NCBI GenBank assembly: GCA_021160355.1
Contig: JAGHCS010000262.1
Span: 1 to 8,269, forward strand
DNA length: 8,269 nt
Origin: Candidatus Cloacimonadota bacterium
GTDB lineage: Bacteria > Cloacimonadota > Cloacimonadia > JGIOTU-2
Direction of reading: 5' to 3'
Below are positions 1 to 5,657 of this stretch, piece after piece. A program made the translations under genes and the position numbers. Position 1 is the stretch's first letter, and each line of letters begins with the position of its first letter. The notes beneath the pieces were generated by a model, which worked only from the letters and a program-made list of their open reading frames with translations, was not told where the DNA came from and made no database searches.

Positions 1-1811
1 ATTGTAGATTCAACACAATAAATTCCTCCACCAAATTGGCTGGATGAATTATTATGAATTGAAACATTACTGAATGTTGATGTGCAATTATTTAAATATA
101 ATCCACCACCTTTTTCTGATGCTGTATTATTATAAAATGAAACACTATTTAGTTCTAAATTCACATTACTACAATATAATCCAGATCCTTTTTCAGAAGA
201 ATTGTTGGAAAAAATTGTATTGGATATTTCAAGGTTACCAACATCAAAACAAACATTTCCTCTATGACCAGTAATATTTGATTCAACAATGCAATTTGTA
301 ATAGATGAACTAGAATTTGATGCATTGATTGCTCCACCATTTGAATATGTTTCATTGTTTATAAATATCAGGTTATCAAAGTTAACTTCAGAATTCATTA
401 AAGATGTAGATCCATAATATCCGTTTGTTAATTTACAATTGCTTATGTTTGAGTTTGTTACGTTTATAAAACGAAGAACCATATTTTCTGATTCAGCGTC
501 TAGAATGGAAGTATTACAACTTGTACCACTGAAATCAAGATAACTTAAACCAAATATTGGGTATTGTTCACCATTGGAAGAAGTACTGAATGTGTCTTCT
601 GACATATAGATCGTATAATGATGAAGGCTATCGGCTCGAATTCTGCTGATTGCGTGTGTAATAGTCTGAAAAGGGTCATTCCAGGATAATCCACTGTTGT
701 TATTACTACCTTGAGGAGACACATAAACATTATCTTCTATTTGAATAGTGTTGCAATGTTGAATATCAAAATTTACCGTCCCTTCCGAGAAAAAATAGTA
801 GTTATTTGGATAGAGAACAGAGAAAGTATCAACAATAATATCAGTGATCAAATTACTATTAACATATAAATCAACACCTAAGCTATTTGAAGAATTATTT
901 CCATAAATACTACATCTATTTATTGTATCAAAAATAGGATGAGAATTTTCCTCTATATAAATCCCTCCACCTTGATAACCTTGATTGTTCTTTATAGTAA
1001 CATTTTCTAATATTGCATTAGTATTATGGAAATATATACCACCTCCAAGCTCACTTGCATTTCCAGAGATAATTACATCTTTTAAAATTGGCGATGAATT
1101 TTGGAAATAAATACCTGCACCCATAATAAATCCGACATTATCATTATCGCTGATCATACAATTTTCTATAACTGGTGAAGAAGATGAACAATAAATTCCT
1201 CCTCCATGACCCCAATTCATTGAATTATTGGAAATAATGTTATTTCTAACGGTCAGGTTTGATGATCTGCAGGAAATTCCACCGCCTAGATTCGTCATCC
1301 AAGAACTCTCAGCATGATTATTGTGGATATAGTTATTTTCAATGATAGCATCAGATAGAAAGCAACCTATTCCACCACCAGGATCTCCAATATTATTTAT
1401 TATCCTGTTATACATGATTTTAGGGCTGGAATTATCGCAATTTATTCCACCTCCAATTTTCTCACTCATTGCTTGTCCTAAACCATTTTGAATTGTAAAT
1501 CCATACAATACAGCTGTTGAATCTTCTCCATCTTCAAATCTAACAACACTATCTTGATTATTACCATCAATAATTGTCTGTGAAATATAAGTTGTATCCT
1601 GTGTTATTAGAAATAGTGAAGCAACAAAAACATTATGCCCATTATAAATTATATTTTCAAAATACGTTCCGGGTTGAACCAAAACGGTGTCTCCATTAGC
1701 TGCTACGTTAATTCCAATTTGAATAGTTGAGTAATCTGCAGGTATGTTTATTATTGTAGCTGATAAAGTTGAGGAAATGATCAACATTAAAAAAAACGTT
1801 ATGATTTTCAT
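1..1811 (-). CDS. Secreted right-handed parallel beta-helix repeat protein (3'-partial, runs off left edge)
   Basis: The frame is open for 603 codons from the ATG at 1811 to the window edge, so the C-terminus is missing. An AGGAG box six bases before the ATG supports the start. Residues 1-18 form a typical signal peptide (MKII, hydrophobic core, SLSA-type end), so the product is exported. A first module opens at residues 23-53 with the IPADYSTIQ...NGDTVLVQPGTYFENI pattern common in pectate-lyase-like beta-helix proteins. GG(G/A)I-type turns follow at 120, 145, 176, 203, 231, 256 and 281, each after short I-x-N-N-type strands, and define coils of about 25-31 residues. A second module begins near 362 (VYVSPQGS...SGLSWNDPF, DUF1565-like), with turns at 492, 542, 568 and 594. 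Such proteins are usually surface-anchored or secreted. A sorting signal would lie in the missing C-terminus. No catalytic residues for a lyase can be assigned, so adhesin, structural or polysaccharide-binding roles are all possible. The gene is visibly more AT-rich than the pyrimidine genes. Confidence 0.85.
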   Translation of the reverse strand, partial: MKIITFFLMLIISSTLSATIINIPADYSTIQIGINVAANGDTVLVQPGTYFENIIYNGHNVFVASLFLITQDTTYISQTIIDGNNQDSVVRFEDGEDSTAVLYGFTIQNGLGQAMSEKIGGGINCDNSSPKIMYNRIINNIGDPGGGIGCFLSDAIIENNYIHNNHAESSWMTNLGGGISCRSSNLTVRNNIISNNSMNWGHGGGIYCSSSSPVIENCMISDNDNVGFIMGAGIYFQNSSPILKDVIISGNASELGGGIYFHNTNAILENVTIKNNQGYQGGGIYIEENSHPIFDTINRCSIYGNNSSNSLGVDLYVNSNLITDIIVDTFSVLYPNNYYFFSEGTVNFDIQHCNTIQIEDNVYVSPQGSNNNSGLSWNDPFQTITHAISRIRADSLHHYTIYMSEDTFSTSSNGEQYPIFGLSYLDFSGTSCNTSILDAESENMVLRFINVTNSNISNCKLTNGYYGSTSLMNSEVNFDNLIFINNETYSNGGAINASNSSSSITNCIVESNITGHRGNVCFDVGNLEISNTIFSNNSSEKGSGLYCSNVNLELNSVSFYNNTASEKGGGLYLNNCTSTFSNVSIHNNSSSQFGGGIYCVEST

Positions 1812-2104
1812 TTTATTCTCCTAAATGGTGTATAATGTTTGTGTCCCCGACAATTTTGTCGCGAACACCCCCTAATTCGGGGTTGTATACGACAAATGTC
1901 GTGGATATTCCATTTAGATCATTTTTCTCTTTATATTTCAGGTATAAATTATTCAATGTATTCGTATTGTATGTACTGTTAAATTTTCCGGAAACTGTTC
2001 CGCAAGCAAAATAATATTCTTTAGACTTTATCTGCATAACATATCCTTAAGGTCGAAATTTGCAGAATTACCTTTCTTCTGTCAAAGTTATTATTCTCTG
2101 GAAG
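1812..2104. other. Intergenic spacer between LUD gene and beta-helix gene
   Basis: This is about 290 bases with no convincing gene. It contains the palindrome cluster at 1848-1901. On the minus strand there is a TTGACA (2085 to 2080), but the expected -10 position reads CAAATT, a poor match, so a promoter for the beta-helix gene is possible but not established. A 74-codon minus-strand reading frame fills 1813-2037 and has a weak AAGGA before its ATG. Its second half is simply the palindromic DNA read through, so I do not call it a gene. I see no clear terminator for the LUD gene here. Confidence 0.5.
1848..1901. repeat. Cluster of nested palindromes (possible REP-like element)
   Basis: The self-complementary CGACAATTTTGTCG lies at 1848-1861 and CGACAAATGTCG at 1890-1901. 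CCCC (1869-1872) and GGGG (1879-1882) pair around a six-base loop between them. The flanks also pair with each other: TTTGTCG (1855-1861) with CGACAAA (1890-1896). The stretch can therefore fold either as three small hairpins or as one long imperfect hairpin. It has no T run, so it is not an obvious intrinsic terminator. It sits 37 bases upstream of the beta-helix start. A dispersed extragenic palindrome is my inference; copies elsewhere in the genome cannot be seen from this window. Confidence 0.5.
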
Positions 2105-2746
2105 CTAAAATCCCAAATTTTCCTTAATGAGAAATATCTTTATCCTGTCCGGAATATTTTGCCGCATATTGACTGTCAGATGCTTGCAGATCCTTTCTGG
2201 AGAGTCACAATCACTGCAAATACCGGTTGCAGCACAGGGAGTTTTTCTGTTGAGCCGCTTCGCATTGATGGGCGCTGCAATATCAAAGATTCTGTCCAAT
2301 GCCTGTTGTCTATCCAGCACGATTTTATTCATGCCTGCAAAGAGAAATACCTTTCTCGGTCCGAAAATAATTGCAGAAACTCTGTTTCCATAGCCGTCAA
2401 CATTCACGATCTCTCCTTCCAAAGTGATCGCATTGCATCCTGCGAGAAAGAAGTCGGACATCAGTGTTTTTCTGCGCAGCTCAAAAACCTGTTCGCGGGT
2501 AAGGTCGGGCACATAGGGATTAATGAGATTGTAGCCGTTATCTTTGAGATGCTCAAACAGACCGATCTCATGCACGGTCATTGACCCGCCTATGCCGATG
2601 GATGACTCCTTATCCAATTGCTTCAGTGCTTTTTCACGGGCGTCGTCACTGTTTTCGCAAAGTTCCACCAGGAAGTTATGGGCTTCAAGCGCTTGTTGTG
2701 CTTTTTTCATCATTGTTTCGTTGTGCCAGTTTACGAATTCAGACAT
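2105..2746 (-). CDS. LUD-domain protein (lactate utilization protein family, DUF162)
   Basis: This is a 213-residue protein. I chose the ATG at 2746 because GGAGG lies four bases before it and because the frame upstream is low-complexity hydrophobic read-through of intergenic repeats. The LUD fold is recognised from GIGGSMTVHEIGL (51-63), SDFFLAGCNAITLEGEIVN (97-115) and GNRVSAIIFGPRKVF followed by AGMNKIV (120-142). The C-terminal part has four cysteines, 171, 177, 180 and 187, in a TPC-x5-C-x2-C-x6-C pattern. This is typical of stand-alone LUD proteins and could hold a metal or an iron-sulfur centre. Relatives LutB and LutC take part in lactate oxidation to pyruvate, but those operons also carry LutA, which is not visible here. 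A soluble cytoplasmic redox-related role is therefore inferred and the substrate is unknown. It is transcribed away from the DUF1015 gene. The family call is firm; the function is not. Confidence 0.85.
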   Translation of the reverse strand: MSEFVNWHNETMMKKAQQALEAHNFLVELCENSDDAREKALKQLDKESSIGIGGSMTVHEIGLFEHLKDNGYNLINPYVPDLTREQVFELRRKTLMSDFFLAGCNAITLEGEIVNVDGYGNRVSAIIFGPRKVFLFAGMNKIVLDRQQALDRIFDIAAPINAKRLNRKTPCAATGICSDCDSPERICKHLTVNMRQNIPDRIKIFLIKENLGF

Positions 2747-2808
2747 GGTACCTCCAAAGATTTGGAAATATTCTGAGATGGTGTTTTGAGCAGTCAAGAG
2801 AAAATAGT

Positions 2809-2940
2809 ACGCGCAAAGATCGCAAAGGAAATAAATAACGCAGAGGGCGCAGAGAAAAGGTTTGTGCAGAAGATGAAATGAACGAAGAAAGGAGAATGGA
2901 AAAGGGAAGAAGAAAATTAACCACGAAAAACACGAAAAAC
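2809..2940. repeat. Degenerate purine-rich dispersed intergenic repeat
   Basis: The tract contains several loosely repeated short units: CGCAAAGATCGCAAAGG (2812-2828), ACGCAGAGGGCGCAGAG (2838-2854) and AACCACGAAAAACACGAAAAA (near 2919-2939). The GCAAAG/GCAGAG and CACGAAAA units recur at short spacing. Very similar units recur as intergenic repeats in many environmental bacterial genomes, where they produce spurious peptides rich in LCDLC or FFVFFVV, as the antisense frame does here. Their mechanism of spread is not established. Genome-wide copies are inferred, not seen. Confidence 0.55.
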
Positions 2941-2995
2941 AATAAAAGGAATTAATCGAGTCACTATGGACCATTTCGTGGTGAAGTGAAGAGAA

Positions 2996-3073
2996 GACGG
3001 GAAGGATCTCCCCAGCTATTAGTCCATAGTTCTACGAGATTCTTCGCTCAACCTTGTTTCACTCAGAATGACA
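2996..3073. repeat. Palindromic intergenic repeat element
   Basis: GAAGGATCTC (3001-3010) pairs with GAGATTCTTC (3036-3045) over 10 bp with one G-T pair. Inside it AGCTAT (3014-3019) pairs with ATAGTT (3026-3031), giving a second stacked stem. The right flank reads CGCTCAACC...ACTCAGAATGAC. On the minus strand this is the GTCATTCTGAGTGAA...GCGAAGAATCTC pattern that recurs as a dispersed repeat in many bacterial genomes. It is not followed by a T run. A mobile or formerly mobile miniature element is an inference. Confidence 0.55.
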
Positions 3074-3314
3074 ATTATTTTTTGTCTTCTGTGTCTATGA
3101 ATTGTACCATGATAAATTTGAGGGTCGATTTCCCCTGATCAACCAAATGTTTCGACGTGATAAATAAGCTCAGCATGGCATTGATTTGCTGAACCGAATG
3201 CAAAAATGAGGACTTTAATCCTTTGCCTGAAAATCATTTCTAAATTATTTGACAGATTAAACCATCCTCAACCCTTAGTGTAATACAAATAAAGAATTTC
3301 CACGAGGTAAGATT

Positions 3315-4553
3315 ATGCCCGATGTACGACCATTCAAAGGACTTCGACCAGCACCGGAATTGGCTGAAAAAGTAGCCGCTCCACCCTATGATGTACTCAA
3401 TTCTGAAGAGGCACGAGAGCTTGTAAAAGATAATCCATATAGTTACTTGCATGTATCCAAACCTGAAATAGATCTTCCTGCAGGTATAGATCAGTATGAC
3501 CAGCGCGTGTATGAAAAAGGTGTGGAGAATTTCCAAAAGATGATCGCAGACAAGATCCTCATTCAGGATGACAAGCCCTGTTTCTATATCTATCGCCAGA
3601 TCATGGGAGATCATGAGCAGACCGGTATCGTTGCCGCTGCTTCTGTGGAAGACTATGACAGCGGGATCATAAAAATCCATGAGTACACCCGCCAAGATAA
3701 AGAACAGGACAGAGCAAAGCATGTCGATATGCTGGGAGCGAATACCGGACCGGTTTTCCTGACCTATCATGCAAAACAGCAGATCGATAGCATCGTTGAA
3801 GCATGCAAGAAAGAAGATCCGTTATATGATTTCACCAGCAGTGACGGTATTCGTCACACGTTATGGAGCGTGAACGATGAAACGATGATAGGGCAGATCA
3901 TTCGGGAATTTGATGCACTGGATTATCTCTACGTTTCAGACGGACATCATCGCTCAGCAGCAGCATCACGCGTGCAGAAAATAAGAAAAGAAAACAATCC
4001 CGATCATACAGGCGATGAAGAATATAACTATTTTCTGACAGTGATCTTTCCCGACGACCAGATGTATATCATGGACTACAACCGTGTAGTAAAAGATCTG
4101 AACGGATTATCCGACGAGGATTTCATAAAGAAAGTCTCAGAAAAATTTATGGTTGAAAGACAAGCTTCACACTACAAACCGGAAAAGAAGCATACCTTCG
4201 GGATGTACATCGATGGGAACTGGTACAAGCTCACTGCAAAGCCAGGAATTTTCGATGAGAACGATCCGGTCGAATCACTCGATGTGAGCATATTGCACAG
4301 AAATATTATGGAACCTCTTCTTGGCATTGTGAATCCGAGAAAGGATAAAAGGATAGACTTCGTTGGCGGCATCAGGGGTTTGAATGAGCTGGAAAAACTT
4401 GTGGATAGCGGAAAATTTCATGTTGCTTTTGCATTTTTCCCGACCTCGATCGACGATCTGATGAAGGTCGCAGATTCAAACAATGTCATGCCCCCGAAAT
4501 CAACGTGGTTCGAACCGAAATTGCGCAGCGGTTTGATCACACATTTATTGTAA
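3315..4553 (+). CDS. DUF1015 family protein
   Basis: This is a 412-residue soluble protein of the usual family length. The ATG at 3315 follows GAGGTAA by four bases. Family signatures are clear: an N-terminal RPFKGLRP...AAPPYDV (5-26), an HEYT followed by KEQDR (122-133), N143 and PVFLTY (146-151), the SDGHHRSAA motif (208-216), and MPPKSTWFEPKL (392-403) near the C-terminus. The DGHHR segment resembles the nucleotide or phosphate site of ParB-like proteins, some of which are free-serine kinases. In Bacteroidota and clostridia DUF1015 genes often neighbour serA and serC, so a role in serine or phosphoserine metabolism is a reasonable guess, not demonstrated here. No signal peptide or membrane segment is present. 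Its stop lies 150 bases before pyrB on the same strand with no clear promoter between, so it may share a transcript with the pyrimidine genes. Family confident, function unknown. Confidence 0.88.
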   Translation: MPDVRPFKGLRPAPELAEKVAAPPYDVLNSEEARELVKDNPYSYLHVSKPEIDLPAGIDQYDQRVYEKGVENFQKMIADKILIQDDKPCFYIYRQIMGDHEQTGIVAAASVEDYDSGIIKIHEYTRQDKEQDRAKHVDMLGANTGPVFLTYHAKQQIDSIVEACKKEDPLYDFTSSDGIRHTLWSVNDETMIGQIIREFDALDYLYVSDGHHRSAAASRVQKIRKENNPDHTGDEEYNYFLTVIFPDDQMYIMDYNRVVKDLNGLSDEDFIKKVSEKFMVERQASHYKPEKKHTFGMYIDGNWYKLTAKPGIFDENDPVESLDVSILHRNIMEPLLGIVNPRKDKRIDFVGGIRGLNELEKLVDSGKFHVAFAFFPTSIDDLMKVADSNNVMPPKSTWFEPKLRSGLITHLL

Positions 4554-4588
4554 TTTGAAAATAACAAGAAAGCAGCACAGCCCTAAAG

Positions 4589-4672
4589 ATGTATGTAAAA
4601 TCAGATTTTACAACGGAGGAGCTGTTTTCTCTATTGACAGCTATCAACCAAGTCATCCATTATCGTGGGTGA
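4589..4672 (+). CDS. Possible 27-residue leader peptide upstream of pyrB
   Basis: ATG at 4589 opens 27 codons (MYVKSDFTTEELFSLL, then TAINQVIHYRG) ending at TGA 4670-4672. The stop lies inside the 3' arm of the terminator hairpin, so a ribosome reaching the end of the ORF would cover the hairpin. Codons 12-16 run through a pyrimidine-rich stretch (CTGTTTTCTCTATTG), which on the RNA would be a U-rich pause candidate. This resembles the layout of the enteric pyrBI leader, where ribosome-polymerase coupling relieves termination at low UTP. Against it, no good ribosome binding site precedes the ATG, whereas other genes here have one, and a 28-codon open frame can arise by chance. It starts 35 bases after the DUF1015 stop, so it would be translated from a read-through or internal transcript. 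Confidence 0.3.
   Translation: MYVKSDFTTEELFSLLTAINQVIHYRG
4634..4663 (+). promoter_or_regulatory. Possible sigma70-like promoter overlapping the pre-pyrB terminator
   Basis: TTGACA at 4634-4639 is a perfect -35 match, followed after 18 bases by CATTAT (4658-4663), a four-of-six -10 match. A transcript from it would begin near 4670, inside the 3' arm, and so would escape the terminator and carry the pyrB ribosome binding site. This is the main alternative to attenuation. Sigma specificity in this organism is unknown, so this is a weak call. Confidence 0.25.
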
Positions 4673-4682
4673 CTTTTTTTTT
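4650..4682 (+). terminator. Intrinsic terminator / candidate attenuator before pyrB
   Basis: AAGTCATCCA (4650-4659) pairs with TGGGTGACTT (4666-4675) over 10 bp with one G-T pair and a six-base loop (TTATCG). The T run spans 4674-4682, nine T, with the first two also in the stem. This is a textbook rho-independent terminator. It ends only 21 bases before the pyrB ATG, leaving no room for a separate promoter downstream. pyrB transcription must therefore read through it, or start within it from an overlapping promoter. It may end the DUF1015 transcript, act as a pyr attenuator, or both. Confidence 0.85.
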
Positions 4683-4703
4683 ATCAACTCATAGGAGAAG
4701 TGT

Positions 4704-5657
4704 ATGAAGCATACGCTCAACCTCACCGGCAGGAATCTATTTGATCTTGATGTCTATTCTGTAGAAGAGATCGAGACAATATTTGAAACTGCCAAAGTGA
4801 TGAAAGAGATCAACAGCAGGGAATACAAAAAAATCCCTACTCTGCGAGGAAAAACTGTTGCGACACTGTTTTTTGAAGACAGCACCCGCACGAGGATTTC
4901 CTTTGAACTGGCTGCAAAACGTCTGAGTGCTGATGTGGTAAGTTTTACCACAGCGGGATCCGCCATAAAAAAAGGAGAGAGCATTCAGGATACTGTGTAT
5001 ACCCTCAATGCGATGGGAATCGATCTGTATGTCGTCCGCCATGGATGCCCGGGTGTGCCGCAACTGGTTCATAAGTATTCAGAAAAACCAGTTCTTAATG
5101 CAGGTGACGGGAGACATTCCCATCCTACCCAGGCACTGCTCGATATGTTCAGCATCTGGGAGAAGAAAGGTTCACTCAAAGGATTGAATATCGCGATCAT
5201 CGGTGATATTCTTCACTCACGGGTGGTGCGGTCAAATCTGATCGGTATGAAAAAGATGGGAGCTGACGTCGTGGTTTGCGGTCCTCGCACTTTGATGCCG
5301 CCCAAAATTGAAGAAGTCTATGGTATACGATGCGAATATGATCTTAAGACAGCAATAAAAGATGTTGACGTTGTCATGGGATTGCGCATGCAGCTTGAGC
5401 GCCAGAATGAAGGACTTTTTCCCGGACTCGGTGAGTACACCAGCAGATATGGACTGAGCAACAAAATGCTGGAATTCGCGAAGGATGATGTGCTCGTCAT
5501 GCATCCCGGTCCCATGAACAGGGGGGTGGAAATCCTACCCGAAGTTGCAGACAGCGAACATAGTATTATTATTGAACAGGTGACGAATGGCGTTGCAGTA
5601 CGCATGGCGCTTCTGTTCCTGATACTTGGTAGAAAATCCGGAAGGGAGGTCGCATGA
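4704..5657 (+). CDS. pyrB: Aspartate carbamoyltransferase catalytic subunit
   Basis: PyrB condenses carbamoyl phosphate with aspartate to N-carbamoyl-L-aspartate, the committed step of de novo pyrimidine synthesis, in the cytoplasm. The 317-residue length is normal. The carbamoyl-phosphate loop FEDSTRTRISF spans 57-67 (STRTR at 60-64). The mobile 80s-type loop has K89/K90 (SAIKKGES), and the HPTQALLD block is at 140-147. The domain-two GDILHSR motif (168-173) and the HPGPMNRGVEI loop (267-277) complete the active site. The ATG follows AGGAG by six bases. It is the first gene of the pyrB-pyrC-pyrK-pyrD unit and its stop overlaps the pyrC start as ATGA. No pyrI regulatory subunit gene follows, so the allosteric partner is either absent or elsewhere. 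Expression may be set by the terminator upstream. Identification is firm. Confidence 0.97.
   Translation: MKHTLNLTGRNLFDLDVYSVEEIETIFETAKVMKEINSREYKKIPTLRGKTVATLFFEDSTRTRISFELAAKRLSADVVSFTTAGSAIKKGESIQDTVYTLNAMGIDLYVVRHGCPGVPQLVHKYSEKPVLNAGDGRHSHPTQALLDMFSIWEKKGSLKGLNIAIIGDILHSRVVRSNLIGMKKMGADVVVCGPRTLMPPKIEEVYGIRCEYDLKTAIKDVDVVMGLRMQLERQNEGLFPGLGEYTSRYGLSNKMLEFAKDDVLVMHPGPMNRGVEILPEVADSEHSIIIEQVTNGVAVRMALLFLILGRKSGREVA

Larger units (their letters stand above)
2747..3314. other. Divergent intergenic region with degenerate dispersed repeats
   Basis: Nearly 570 bases separate the divergent starts of the LUD and DUF1015 genes. The first half carries two recognisable repeat-like tracts, listed separately. 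From about 3074 to 3314 I see no gene, RNA or strong hairpin. A TTGACA at 3249-3254 lies upstream of DUF1015, but no good -10 follows at normal spacing; TAATAC at 3281-3286 is 26 bases away. The frames open through this region are short or low-complexity and look spurious. Promoters for both flanking genes should lie here but I cannot place them with confidence. Confidence 0.5.

Noticed and set aside
1..1811. CRISPR array or tandem DNA repeat in the AT-rich left part
   Set aside because: The periodicity is at the protein level (GGGI turns every 25-31 residues) within one continuous reading frame; the DNA units differ in sequence and spacing.
1813..2037. 74-codon minus-strand ORF upstream of the beta-helix gene
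   Set aside because: Its C-terminal half is read-through of the palindromic element, no family is recognisable, and it ends two bases before the beta-helix ATG within that gene's own binding-site region. A weak AAGGA precedes its ATG, so it is not fully excluded.
2060..2584. 174-codon plus-strand ORF
   Set aside because: It is antisense to the well-supported LUD gene and has no recognisable protein features.
2747..2974. N-terminal extension of the LUD protein by 76 residues
   Set aside because: The extension is phenylalanine/leucine/cysteine-rich translation of intergenic repeats. A good GGAGG lies just before the internal ATG at 2746.
3240..3770. 176-codon minus-strand ORF
   Set aside because: It overlaps the DUF1015 gene in antisense; DUF1015 has clear family motifs and this frame has none.
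4554..4703. PyrR-binding attenuator of the Bacillus type
   Set aside because: I do not see the conserved PyrR-binding hairpin sequence in this gap; the layout resembles the leader-peptide type instead.
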